Part shown: positions 53,795-62,058 of the stretch, piece by piece
Numbering within the stretch: position 1 is the first letter of the stretch
Layout: every line of letters begins with the position of its first letter
From: Ruegeria sp. A3M17
Lineage (GTDB): Bacteria; Pseudomonadota; Alphaproteobacteria; Rhodobacterales; Rhodobacteraceae
Length of the DNA: 64,000 nucleotides
Assembly: GCF_003318255.1 (NCBI RefSeq)
Contig: NZ_QOCF01000005.1
Coordinates: 1-64,000, forward strand
Direction: 5' to 3'
Position numbers and translations under genes: made by a program
Notes under the pieces: generated by a model
What the model was told of the DNA's origin: nothing
Databases searched by the model: none
The model's input: only the letters and a program-made list of their open reading frames with translations

Positions 53795-55021
53795 TCACGC
53801 TTCTGTATGGTTCTCGAGCATCGCGATTACCTCTATCTCAATCACCATTTCTTCGTAGACCAGATTGGGCACCGGGATGCCTGTCGTGGCTGGGCCGGGT
53901 GCGGTGTAGGAATTGGATCTGATCAGAAGGTTATCATGTAGCGCTTCGGCCGAGGCGCTGCCTTGATAGAAGGTGGTGACCTTGACCACGTCGTCCAGAG
54001 TGGCGCCGAACTCATCCAACACGCGAGCCACGTTTTCCATTGCGATACGGGTTTGGGCGATCATGTCGCCAGGTTCCAGCACCTTTGCCTGCTTGTCCAG
54101 TGCCACCTGACCGCCAACATGAATGAACTGGCCGGAGCCGACTCCGTGTTTGTATGGCAGTGCAGTGGTCCAATTCCAATGCCCGTCAGGCCAGACATGA
54201 CGGATGCGGCGCGCTCCGGGGGCACAGGCGGTGGCAGCGATGCGTGTGGTCAACCCGTCATGGGGAAAGAACGGTACAGGAATGCCGGTGGACGTCGGAC
54301 CGGGATCAGGGAAATAGTCGGCACGGATGCGGGCCGAAACTTCCCAATCTGCTGCGGTACCGTCGCCAAGGTAGAACGTGTTGACCTTGACCACATCCTG
54401 CATCCCCGCTCCTGCCTCCTGAAGTGCGCGAGAGAGACGATCCATCATCAATTTGGTCTGCGCCACGATATCGCCGGGATGGGTGACCGATCCGTCGGCG
54501 GAGCGCGCGGTCATGTCACCCGTAAAGATCATGTCGCTGCATTTAACCACATGCGAGAATGCCCTAGGCAGGGGCGACTGGGCGTCGAGATGGTAATTCT
54601 GGCGGGGCAGAGCGCTGCCATCAGGAGCGCGCATGGCGACGCCTTCAATTTCGCACAGCATGTCAGGGTAGCAGAGTTCAGGCAGGTTGATCAGATTGAC
54701 CACCGGTTTAACCTCATGTCCGATGATGTCGGCCAGTAGGTTCAGCATCCGGACCTCATCACCCGCGTCACCGACGTAATAGACAACCAGCCGCACCAGA
54801 TCGGTGAATCCCACGCCAAGGTCGGTCAGAATATCCTCCATATAGGCCATCGAATTGCGCACTTGAGCATCCAGATCGCCGATGTTGCGTACGGTTCCCT
54901 GGGAATCCAAATCCACCTGCCCGCCAGTAAAGACCATGTCGCCCGCACGCACGGCATGGTGGTGAGTAAGCTTTATCGGCCAATCCCAGTGCCCCTCGGG
55001 AAAGCTGTATCGCCTGGTCAT
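53795..55021 (-). CDS. Protein of three fused RidA/YjgF domains
   Basis: The start ATG at 55021 follows a perfect AGGAGG; a longer frame is not needed. The 408-residue product holds three tandem RidA-like domains at about residues 4-130, 141-266 and 276-403, recognisable by repeated cores: DMVFTGGQVDLDSQGTVRNI, DMIFTGDMTARSADGSVTHP and QFIHVGGQVALDKQAKVLEP. RidA proteins are usually single-domain homotrimers that deaminate reactive enamines. A single chain with three domains could fold as a pseudo-trimer. The catalytic Arg of RidA before the final strand is replaced in all three domains (VVNLINLPEL, TGIPVPFFPH, TGIPVPNLVY), so the chemistry may differ. Confidence 0.85.
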   Translation of the reverse strand: MTRRYSFPEGHWDWPIKLTHHHAVRAGDMVFTGGQVDLDSQGTVRNIGDLDAQVRNSMAYMEDILTDLGVGFTDLVRLVVYYVGDAGDEVRMLNLLADIIGHEVKPVVNLINLPELCYPDMLCEIEGVAMRAPDGSALPRQNYHLDAQSPLPRAFSHVVKCSDMIFTGDMTARSADGSVTHPGDIVAQTKLMMDRLSRALQEAGAGMQDVVKVNTFYLGDGTAADWEVSARIRADYFPDPGPTSTGIPVPFFPHDGLTTRIAATACAPGARRIRHVWPDGHWNWTTALPYKHGVGSGQFIHVGGQVALDKQAKVLEPGDMIAQTRIAMENVARVLDEFGATLDDVVKVTTFYQGSASAEALHDNLLIRSNSYTAPGPATTGIPVPNLVYEEMVIEIEVIAMLENHTEA

Positions 55022-55445
55022 GGAGCGCCTCCTGGCTGATCGATGCCTGTAAGAGCGCAAGTAATCATGGGGCCGAAGATCTGGCCAGTGGTTTCTGAAA
55101 CGCGCATGTGACGAAAGCATGAACGTGCGGTTTGAGTCCTCGAGCGGCCGTTGATCACACTTTAACCTTTCGCTCACGCATCAGGTCGCGAACCGCAGGT
55201 TACGGCAAAGTTTTGAACTAGATTTGTGCACAACCATCCGATCATTTCTTGTACGGCTAATGTGTATACCGAGAGGCTGACAGTAGTGGGGTCCAAAAAA
55301 AGCGCTAAAAAAAGCACTGTTAAGGATCAAAAGATGGGTGACCTGTCAGCCATTTTCTCGTTTCTCCATGAGTTGCATTTGCTAGCCCAATTGGAGTTTG
55401 AGTATTTTCCGCAACAATCTTGAGTTGACTTAAATCTTTCGAGGT
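55022..55445. other. Intergenic, no gene recognised
   Basis: About 420 bases between divergent genes. It contains the promoter of the triple-RidA gene. A 65-codon frame at 55226-55423 (plus) begins with TTG and is rich in Lys/Ser, without domain or good ribosome binding site; not called. Confidence 0.35.
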
Positions 55446-55474
55446 ACCTAAATCTTACGAAGTAAGTTTTAGGT
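55446..55474. promoter_or_regulatory. Inverted repeat upstream of the secreted-protein gene
   Basis: ACCTAAATCTTAC (55446-55458) and GTAAGTTTTAGGT (55462-55474) form 13-bp arms with one mismatch around a 3-base loop, 18 bases before the ATG at 55492. It could be an operator or a 5' leader hairpin that hides the ribosome binding site. Confidence 0.45.
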
Positions 55475-55491
55475 TCCGGGTAAGGTGTTGT

Positions 55492-56022
55492 ATGCGGTTT
55501 TTTTCAAATAGGTTATTATCTGTTATCGCGGTTCTATCAGCATCTTTGGCGAATGGTCCGTTGTTGGCACTAGAGATACAAGAACAGCAGGCTATTTCTG
55601 GCTGGGATGTGATAAAGGCGCAAACCAATAAGGACGGTTTATCCTGCCAAGCCGTTCGATGTGACAAACCAAATTGCAACCGGCGGTCAAATGCTTCTTT
55701 GTTTTTCTGGGGTTCGCAGAAACGGAACGCAATTACCCCCCAAGTCGGATTGGGTGAAGGTTTGCCGAAGGGGTTTACTGCCGAGCTTGAAGTGTCGGGG
55801 CAGACATTTGATTTCGTTCAGGACAAGCCCCCTGGACCTCACCGGCTCGTCCCAAAAAATGAAAGCGATGACGCAAAGATCGTTCAGGCAATCAGTAAGG
55901 CGGCCGCGCAAAACGCGAAGGAGACAGTCTCGGTGAAATCGGAATTGGGAACTTTCCAAATCCCAATCAAAGCCACGCCCAAGGTTTTGCGCTTCTTTAG
56001 GTCGCGCTGTGGAATCCAATAA
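55492..56022 (+). CDS. Secreted protein resembling invasion-associated locus B (IalB)
   Basis: A 176-residue protein with a signal peptide of about 27 residues (LLSVIAVLSASLANGPLLAL). After it, GWDVIKAQTNKDGLSCQAV resembles the start of IalB-like periplasmic proteins, and the last Cys (RSRCGIQ) could pair with an earlier one. In the middle, LFFWGSQKRNAITPQVGLGE and FVQDKPPGPHRLVPKNESDD are not assigned. Its role in the periplasm is unknown. An inverted repeat lies just upstream. It converges on the CoA-binding protein gene. Confidence 0.5.
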   Translation: MRFFSNRLLSVIAVLSASLANGPLLALEIQEQQAISGWDVIKAQTNKDGLSCQAVRCDKPNCNRRSNASLFFWGSQKRNAITPQVGLGEGLPKGFTAELEVSGQTFDFVQDKPPGPHRLVPKNESDDAKIVQAISKAAAQNAKETVSVKSELGTFQIPIKATPKVLRFFRSRCGIQ

Positions 56023-56151
56023 TGCACACTGGTGTATTTTGGTTGTACAACTGCCCGTGAAAATTGAGCCCTTGCCTGATCTTTTGGAAGAAAACTGGCT
56101 TGGCTGGTCGCCTGTTTGGCTGCTCAGCAAACCACATTCTATTTGGATCCG

Positions 56152-56616
56152 TCATATCTTCAGATCGAGGCGGGGCTTCCAAAACGGCCGGAAGAGTTCA
56201 ATCTTCGGACATCGGTTCATCACAACTTTGAGGCCGGCATCCTCGGCGAGCTGTGCTGCTTTGTCGTCGTAGACGCCGATCTGTCCCCAAAGAACTTTGG
56301 CTCCGATCGCGATAGCCTTCTCGGCAAAACCAAAGAGTTCTTCTTTGGGGCGGAAGACATCCACCATATCAACGGATTTGTCGATTTCTTCCAGTGAATG
56401 ATAGACCTTCAGGCCCCTGATTTCCTTGACGTTCGGGTTAGGGTTCACCGGCAGAATGTCGTAGCCAATTTCGCTGAGCTGTCGCAGAACGCCGTAGCTG
56501 AATTTCGTTTTGTCGGCGCTTGCACCAACCATTGCAATGGTTTTGACCGACTTCAAGATCTCGGCGAGATACTTGGGGTCGTAATCATACATACGGTCGA
56601 TATCTGCTTCGGGCAT
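56152..56616 (-). CDS. CoA-binding domain protein (YccU family)
   Basis: A 154-residue Rossmann-type CoA_binding_2 protein as in YccU. The nucleotide loop is TIAMVGASADKTKFSYGVLR near residue 25, followed by VNPNPNVKEIRGLKVYHSLE, FRPKEELFGFAEKAIAIGAK and the end VMNRCPKIELFRPFW. It would bind CoA in the cytoplasm; the reaction is unknown. It follows the ferredoxin gene by four bases and is probably in one operon with it and the SBP56 gene. Confidence 0.83.
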   Translation of the reverse strand: MPEADIDRMYDYDPKYLAEILKSVKTIAMVGASADKTKFSYGVLRQLSEIGYDILPVNPNPNVKEIRGLKVYHSLEEIDKSVDMVDVFRPKEELFGFAEKAIAIGAKVLWGQIGVYDDKAAQLAEDAGLKVVMNRCPKIELFRPFWKPRLDLKI

Positions 56617-56619
56617 CGG

Positions 56620-56985
56620 TTAACCTTCCTTCGGCGTCGCAATGTCTGCCTTGAGTTCGTGGGGTTTGAGCGGGTCGAGAAACGGATTGCGGTAGAGCTT
56701 GTCATGGCTCTCAACCCCGATCTCCAACGTAATGTCGGACGTCGCGCGTGCCACGCAGAGGATTACGTAGCCGTGCGCGAGCTGCCTATTGTTCAGGGCG
56801 ACCTGTCGACGCTGATCCACCGTGCCTGTCTTCAGTTTCGCGGCGCAGGTAATGCAGCCGCCGTATTTACAGCCAAAGGGCAGATCAACACCCTGTTCGC
56901 GTAACGTATCCAGAAGTGGGCGTCGTGCGTCCACTTCATATGTCGCGCCATCCCTATTAGCGATTGTCACAGTGTACGTTGTCAT
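56620..56985 (-). CDS. 2Fe-2S ferredoxin
   Basis: A 121-residue plant-type ferredoxin. Its cluster ligands are Cys39, Cys44 and Cys47 in PFGCKYGGCITCAAKL and Cys77 in YVILCVARA. The C-terminal 30 residues (LYRNPFLDPLKPHELKADIA) form an extension not needed for the cluster. The ATG at 56985 overlaps the SBP56 stop codon (ATGA), so the two are co-translated. It may accept electrons from methanethiol oxidation or supply a Rieske oxygenase such as that at 45249 (inference). Confidence 0.87.
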   Translation of the reverse strand: MTTYTVTIANRDGATYEVDARRPLLDTLREQGVDLPFGCKYGGCITCAAKLKTGTVDQRRQVALNNRQLAHGYVILCVARATSDITLEIGVESHDKLYRNPFLDPLKPHELKADIATPKEG

Positions 56986-58337
56986 AGCCAAATGTCGCTT
57001 GTGCAATCACCGCCTGGGTAGCGGCTCTCGTGGCAGCGCGAGGGGCCATTTGGCTCTTTCCCAAAGTCCACGATAAAGTCTTCGTTGATCTTCAAGCCGC
57101 CATTTTCCGGATCGCAATCAATCATGACCATCACACCGCCCTTTTCGCGGATCTCGGGATAGAACTGGTTGTCCCAAGTCGAGAACAACGAGGTGGTGAC
57201 ATAGAGTCTGCGTCCGTCGAGAGAGAGTTGGAACATCTGTGGACCGCCAGCGACCTCAATCCCATTAACGGTTGGCGCCTTGCCCAAAAGCCCCCCCATG
57301 TATACTTGGCCGGTCAGTTTGGGATTATGCGGGTCGGTGATGTCGTATTGGCGCATGTCGCCATGTAGCCAATTGTTGAGATAGAGGTATTTGTCGTCCA
57401 TCGAGATCAGAATCGCCGACATTACTCCTGGCAGCGGGATCGGCCATTCCGGGTGCATCTCATTCTCAACGTCTATAATCTTTTCCCACTTCCACGTGTC
57501 GTCGCTGTCCTTCCACCAGTGAATGACGTTGGTCGACAGCGCGGCCCCGCAGAAACCGTGCGTGCTGTCGGGGTTGTGGTGGAACTTGACCTCCAACGGC
57601 AACAGCCCGTCTTCACCTAGATAAAAGGTTTCAACAGGTTCGCGTTTTTCGAAATCCCAGAAATGCAACTCGCGCCCGTATTTCAGATGGCCTACTTCTT
57701 CCAGATCGAAGCCTGGCATAAAGGTGTTGGGCGCGGCCCATTCGGAACTCACCATCACGTTGTGACGGGGCTGGTACCAGAAATCATAACCGAACTTGAT
57801 GCCGCCCATCGAGTTCTCCCAGCGGCCGACGATGTTGAACTCCTTGTCCAGATGCAGATAGCCGCCCGGAGCTTCGCCCTTGGCGTTTCCAAGGAAGGAA
57901 ATGATGATCTCCGAACCCAGACAATGTACTGTATGCGGCCCTGACAGGTCGGCCTTGGCCTTAATCTCGGCCCCGTCGATAACTTTGTACAGCCGCGGCG
58001 CGCGAGGGTCGGTGGCGGTATCGACGATGTGAAGTTTGTTAGAACGCACGCCGGGCAGGATCAGGTACTTTCGCGACATTGAGCCGTCGTCGTGGCAGGA
58101 CGAACAGGCATTCCAGCCCATGTGATGAAGCTCATCCCCGATCCCCGGCATTTCCAGCCGGTGGATCACCTGAGAATAAGTCGGGCTTTCCGGGTCTACA
58201 TCCACTGTCGCAAGATAGTCGGGCTTCTGAATGCCCGTGCCTGTATAAATGGCAATCGTGTAAAGAAGCTTCTCACGTGGGGCTTGGATCGCCTCTTGCG
58301 GGCTAGCGTAACCCGGGCCGCAACATGCACCATCCAT
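56982..58337 (-). CDS. SBP56-family protein (methanethiol oxidase-like)
   Basis: A 451-residue selenium-binding protein 56 family member. Bacterial members include the copper-dependent methanethiol oxidase MtoX, which turns methanethiol into formaldehyde, H2S and H2O2. Visible family features are EKLLYTIAIYTGTGIQKPDY at the start, His71-His72 and the CSSCH motif at 78-82 (MGWNACSSCHDDGS), GPHTVHCLGSEIIISFLGNA, and GGPQMFQLSLDGRRLYVTTS near the end. No signal peptide is evident, so periplasmic location is not assured. It is the first gene of an operon with ferredoxin and a CoA-binding protein and is divergent from an IclR regulator; a DMSP/sulfur role fits a marine host (inference). Confidence 0.85.
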   Translation of the reverse strand: MDGACCGPGYASPQEAIQAPREKLLYTIAIYTGTGIQKPDYLATVDVDPESPTYSQVIHRLEMPGIGDELHHMGWNACSSCHDDGSMSRKYLILPGVRSNKLHIVDTATDPRAPRLYKVIDGAEIKAKADLSGPHTVHCLGSEIIISFLGNAKGEAPGGYLHLDKEFNIVGRWENSMGGIKFGYDFWYQPRHNVMVSSEWAAPNTFMPGFDLEEVGHLKYGRELHFWDFEKREPVETFYLGEDGLLPLEVKFHHNPDSTHGFCGAALSTNVIHWWKDSDDTWKWEKIIDVENEMHPEWPIPLPGVMSAILISMDDKYLYLNNWLHGDMRQYDITDPHNPKLTGQVYMGGLLGKAPTVNGIEVAGGPQMFQLSLDGRRLYVTTSLFSTWDNQFYPEIREKGGVMVMIDCDPENGGLKINEDFIVDFGKEPNGPSRCHESRYPGGDCTSDIWL

Positions 58338-58398
58338 TCTAGAACCCTCCCTTGAACACGATGACGGTATCGTATATCGAAAATACTATTATCGTATA
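58338..58398. promoter_or_regulatory. Divergent promoter with two TATCGTATA direct repeats
   Basis: In the 61 bases between the divergent SBP56 and IclR genes, TATCGTATA occurs at 58368-58376 and again at 58390-58398, exactly 22 bases apart (two helical turns). Such spacing suits cooperative binding by an IclR dimer. The right copy abuts the regulator start, implying autoregulation. Confidence 0.6.
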
Positions 58399-59169
58399 GT
58401 GAGAAAAATGCATCTAGAACGTTTAGCGCTGATATTGGAAGTCGTAGGTCAAAAAGGGCGTGCGACAGTCGCGGAAATTTGTGCGCAATCCGATCTCCCC
58501 AAGCCAACTGCCTATAGACTGGTTCAGGATCTTGTTTCGTCTGGACTGTTGCAGACGTCTGCGCGTGGGGAGTTTGCCATTGGAGCCCGATTGAAGCGTA
58601 TCACGCTAAGTGATCATTCTGATCCTGCCCTTCTGGAAGTGATTGCGCCGGTCCTGGCCAAGGGCGCCAGAGAGCACGGGGCTGCGTTCTTTCTTTCTCG
58701 GCTGCGCGGCAACTGGGTCGAGATTATTCACGTGGCCACGCCAGAGACGGGGGTGTCTTATCTGCACCCCGGAGTGGGCAAGCGGCCTATGCACGCGTGC
58801 TCTTGTGCCAAGGCAATTGCAGCCCTTTCTCCAGAGTTGATGTCTCATGGCGAACTGAACGGGCAGCTCAAACGGTACACCGAGCACACCATTGTTAGTG
58901 GAAAAGATCTGGCAAAAGAACTCGATGTCATTCGGGTCAAAGGATACGCCGAATGTGTCGAGGAGCTGGAAAGAGGTATAAGCTCTGTCGCAACAACGAT
59001 GGCCAAAACAGGTATTGGTTCGACGTTGTCCATTGGCGCCACAGCCTCCGTTCGGGTGTTTACCCCTCCAATGCGGGTTGAAATCGGCCAAGCACTCATC
59101 GAAATGTCGCATGAGTTATCATCTGCCCTAGGATGGGATGGTGCAGACGCGAATATGAAATCCGCCTAG
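58399..59169 (+). CDS. IclR-family transcriptional regulator
   Basis: A 256-residue regulator. The winged helix-turn-helix is near residues 5-65 (LALILEVVGQKGRATVAEIC, then SDLPKPTAYRLVQDLVSSGL). The IclR effector domain follows (LEVIAPVLAKGAREHGAAFF; HPGVGKRPMHACSCAKAIAA; VKGYAECVEELERGISSVAT). The frame opens with GTG at 58399; ATG at 58408 is the likelier start because the second operator copy ends at 58398. Divergent from the SBP56 operon, which it probably controls in response to a small acid or sulfur compound. An ABM-domain gene follows downstream. Confidence 0.9.
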   Translation: MRKMHLERLALILEVVGQKGRATVAEICAQSDLPKPTAYRLVQDLVSSGLLQTSARGEFAIGARLKRITLSDHSDPALLEVIAPVLAKGAREHGAAFFLSRLRGNWVEIIHVATPETGVSYLHPGVGKRPMHACSCAKAIAALSPELMSHGELNGQLKRYTEHTIVSGKDLAKELDVIRVKGYAECVEELERGISSVATTMAKTGIGSTLSIGATASVRVFTPPMRVEIGQALIEMSHELSSALGWDGADANMKSA

Positions 59170-59270
59170 GTTAGTGTTGGCTTAAGCAGTGGAGAAAGTT
59201 CACGCCATCAGGCGGCGTCGAAACGTTTGATGCCATTTGGAGGGTTTACGGGCGGCCAAGGAGGCTAAGT

Positions 59271-59624
59271 ATGGACGATGGAATGCGCGGGGGGTTCTTC
59301 GCAGTTAACGTCAAACCTGAGCACCGGCAGTCTTTTTTGAACGCCAGTATCTTCAAAGCGCAAAGTGTTATCAGCGAAGAGGCAGAGGTTTTCCAGTTTC
59401 AGATCATGGTGGATATGGCAAATCCCAATCGGTTCTATTTCTACGAAGTGTTCCGGGACGAAGCAGCTGTTCAGGACCACTGGGACTCTGAAGCTTTTAA
59501 GAACTGGTTGAGCACTGTCCAAACGATGTTGGATGGTGACATCGAAATTATTGCTCGGATGCGCTCGCTTTTTCCAACGACAAAAGGTTTTGAGGCTCAA
59601 AAACCGGGCCTGCTGCAGTGGTGA
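59271..59624 (+). CDS. ABM-domain (antibiotic biosynthesis monooxygenase-like) protein
   Basis: A 117-residue dimeric alpha+beta barrel protein. GGFFAVNVKPEHRQSFLNAS starts the first strand, and PNRFYFYEVFRDEAAVQDHW followed by AFKNWLSTV is the typical ABM core seen in putative quinol monooxygenases and small-molecule-modifying enzymes. No metal or haem site is evident. It lies 101 bases behind the IclR gene on the same strand and may belong to the same regulon. Confidence 0.75.
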   Translation: MDDGMRGGFFAVNVKPEHRQSFLNASIFKAQSVISEEAEVFQFQIMVDMANPNRFYFYEVFRDEAAVQDHWDSEAFKNWLSTVQTMLDGDIEIIARMRSLFPTTKGFEAQKPGLLQW

Positions 59625-60302
59625 AACTGACCGGACCTTTGAAATTTTGATCGCCGTGAGAAAGCGACGGGATGTGACGCTAGTCGGCTTTGGGCTCGTT
59701 GCATACGCACAATAAATTCTGCTCAACGTACGCCCTGCAGAGTCAGCCGACTTTCGCCCACGCCGCTACAGCTGACCCAGAAAACCTTAGCCCCCCGCCG
59801 CATCAAATATTTGCAAACGCGGCAGGTTCCACCGAAGCTTCCATCTATCTGAACTGACTTCGCCCGTTTTCAAATGGTCCTTTCGGTGCCGTCAGCTTCG
59901 GCAATTGAGGCGTGGGCTAATCCTGCTCTTCACTTATCGGTGGGATATCTCCATTCGGTAATTCACCAGACCACCTGATCACGCTCCTGTTTCAAAAACG
60001 ATCAGTCCCAGCGGTGCCGGCTTGTCAACGAGGGTATGCTCCTTGACTCTATGTCGGCTTAGAACCACAAGGGTGTATTGGTGAAGTTTACTCGTTGTCG
60101 CGATGCTGCCGACTTCGGAGATCCAATGGCCTTCAAAATATCAGTAGCATGTCCCGCGACACAGTCGGGGGGGGCGCTGGGATGTTCGAAAAGAACTCTC
60201 TACCGAAAAGGCTGCATTTTCGCCTGGCACGTTCCAGACGTTGTAGAGCCCAAGGAAGAAGGCGACAAATGGGCAATTTATGGATTGGAATCCGCGTGTT
60301 TG
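59625..60302. other. Intergenic, no gene recognised
   Basis: About 680 bases. The open frame that runs into the next gene extends back to 60078, but its first 75 codons lack family features and the secretion signal follows only after 60303, so that part is treated as untranslated or uncertain. The rest holds no recognisable gene. Confidence 0.35.
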
Positions 60303-61112
60303 ATGGCCGATAGATATGGCAGAAAACCCAGCTCTGATCAGTCTGCATGCGAATGTTTGCGCAATGGATTGCGTTTGATCCTGACACTTATCGTTTTGCT
60401 TTCGCCAACGATTGTTTCAGCTCAGGGCGCGTCTGAAAATTCACAGGATGCCGGCGTTGCCGACGGATCGGTCTGTGACGAGGGTTACGAAAACAGGGAC
60501 GGATCATGCCGAAGTGTAAACGCCCCTGTAAACGCGCATTTGACCGGCAGTTCCTATGGGCCAGGCTGGGAATGCAACCATGGTTTCCAACGTGTCGGGG
60601 AAAATTGTGAGGGAATAGAGGTTCCAAAGAACGCCTACCTCGCGTCAACGGGAGACCGCTGGAAGTGCAATCGCTTGTTCCGACGTGCCGGAGAAAACTG
60701 TGAAGAGGTGATTGTGCCAAATAATGGGTTTGTCGAATCCAGATTTGGCGTGCAGGAAATACATTGCAACTGGGGATTTCGTAGGGAAGGTCAGGATTGT
60801 GTTGCAATAGATGTCCCGAAAAACGGCCGCCTGACAGACAAGACGAGTGTGGACGGTTGGGTGTGCCTCAGAGGCTACAGGGTTGCGGAGAGCGGTTGTG
60901 AGCCAGTGGGGCTTCCTGATCACGCTTATCTTGCGTCTGACACTTATTCAGGATGGAGATGCGAGCGGGGATTTCGCGCTAACCAGGGCAGATGCATGAC
61001 GATAGTCGTCCCATCAAACGCTCATTTGAATCGTCGAGGCGATGGATGGGAATGCAATCAACCCTTCAAACGCCAGAACAATAAATGCGATGAAAACGTG
61101 CCGCGACAATAG
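60303..61112 (+). CDS. Secreted Cys-rich repeat protein
   Basis: A 269-residue protein with an N-terminal signal sequence (LRLILTLIVLLSPTIVSAQ) followed by tandem repeats of 31-35 residues. Each has two cysteines and the pattern W-x-C-x-x-[GL]-[FY]-x6-C-x3-[VIA]-x-x-P-x-[NH]-[AG]. Six full units and a partial seventh are visible, for example WECNHGFQRVGENCEGIEVP and WRCERGFRANQGRCMTIVVP. The paired cysteines suggest one disulfide per unit, as in small EGF- or sushi-like modules, though the spacing matches neither exactly. The start is set at ATG 60303; the frame is open further upstream. Probably periplasmic or surface located; function unknown. Confidence 0.72.
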   Translation: MADRYGRKPSSDQSACECLRNGLRLILTLIVLLSPTIVSAQGASENSQDAGVADGSVCDEGYENRDGSCRSVNAPVNAHLTGSSYGPGWECNHGFQRVGENCEGIEVPKNAYLASTGDRWKCNRLFRRAGENCEEVIVPNNGFVESRFGVQEIHCNWGFRREGQDCVAIDVPKNGRLTDKTSVDGWVCLRGYRVAESGCEPVGLPDHAYLASDTYSGWRCERGFRANQGRCMTIVVPSNAHLNRRGDGWECNQPFKRQNNKCDENVPRQ

Positions 61113-61157
61113 GCTGTTGGAATGCAAAATCGCCTTACTATCCGGAAGGACCAAGCC

Positions 61158-61295
61158 GTGAATCTTAACTCGATTGACGAAAATCTAGGTAAAAGGCTCA
61201 AAGCCGAAAAGGCTCGCCGCCGGTCCTACGGGGTCAAATTGGTGATCGTGTCCATGGTGCTCATCGCAACGATAACTGTTGTGGTGTTCGTTTGA
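61158..61295 (+). CDS. Small single-pass membrane protein (45 aa)
   Basis: A GTG at 61158 with GGAAGGA seven bases upstream opens 45 codons to TGA. The product MNLNSIDENLGKRLKAEKAR has a charged N-terminus and one membrane helix (LVIVSMVLIATITVVVFV). The stop overlaps the TTG start of the next gene (TTGA), indicating translational coupling. Function unknown; it could be a membrane partner of the following protein. Confidence 0.65.
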   Translation: MNLNSIDENLGKRLKAEKARRRSYGVKLVIVSMVLIATITVVVFV

Positions 61296-61984
61296 AGCGC
61301 AAAAATGCCCCTCCCGTAACTCTTCAGGGTTCAAAGTCATCAGCACAAGGTCTGGAGCAAAGATCGTTTCAGGATCGCAGTGTTCGTAAGTCGCGGAATG
61401 CCGATGTGTCCGGTGTAATTGAAGAAGAGTACGGAAAGTACCTAATAAAAGCCGGTATTCTGAGCGGCAACAGTGTTGCGAGGGCATTCCCAAAGCCGCC
61501 CGCTAAAACGCAGGCCATGATTGCAGATGCTGTTGGTGAAACACCGGCATCGGCAATTGATGCGTTAAAAGAAGTTCTCGAAGCGCGTGACAGAAATCGC
61601 AGTGACCAACGCCGGTTGGAAGGAAACTCCGGCACCCTTGTTCCTGGTGAACGAGAGTATATTGAAGCATTGCGTCAGATCAGGTTTACACCAGCACAGA
61701 TCACCATACTCAAAGCACTTTCCATCGCCGGGAAGGAAGGTCTGACGGTTGGCCAATTGTCTCATGCGGCTGGTTACACGTCTCGCGAGGCGTCCATCAA
61801 GGTGTTCAAAAAAATAGGGTTAATGGTCGCGGAATATCTGGAGCTGGATCTTCCTGATCCCGGAACTGCGCAGAATGATGGCGCTGTTCAGGTCCTGGCT
61901 TTTTCTCACATAGAAGGTGAAGACGAACCAGCAACTTGGGTCATGCATCAGGAACTGCGCAATGCTGTCCGTTCGGTTCTATGA
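61292..61984 (+). CDS. Hypothetical protein (230 aa) with C-terminal winged-helix-like region
   Basis: Starts with TTG overlapping the preceding small gene. Residues 1-45 are basic and disordered; residues 45-110 are helical (YLIKAGILSGNSVARAFPKP). Residues 120-190 look like a winged helix (FTPAQITILKALSIAGKEGL, then LSHAAGYTSREASIKVFKKI). No family is recognised. The coupling to a small membrane protein suggests a pair in which a DNA- or protein-binding domain is tethered near the membrane. Confidence 0.62.
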   Translation: MKRKNAPPVTLQGSKSSAQGLEQRSFQDRSVRKSRNADVSGVIEEEYGKYLIKAGILSGNSVARAFPKPPAKTQAMIADAVGETPASAIDALKEVLEARDRNRSDQRRLEGNSGTLVPGEREYIEALRQIRFTPAQITILKALSIAGKEGLTVGQLSHAAGYTSREASIKVFKKIGLMVAEYLELDLPDPGTAQNDGAVQVLAFSHIEGEDEPATWVMHQELRNAVRSVL

Positions 61985-62058
61985 GGTATGTACCAGTGTC
62001 CATTTTCCAAGAGAACGCTGAACCAGTTTAAATGCACGAAAGGTTGTGAAGGTAGATC

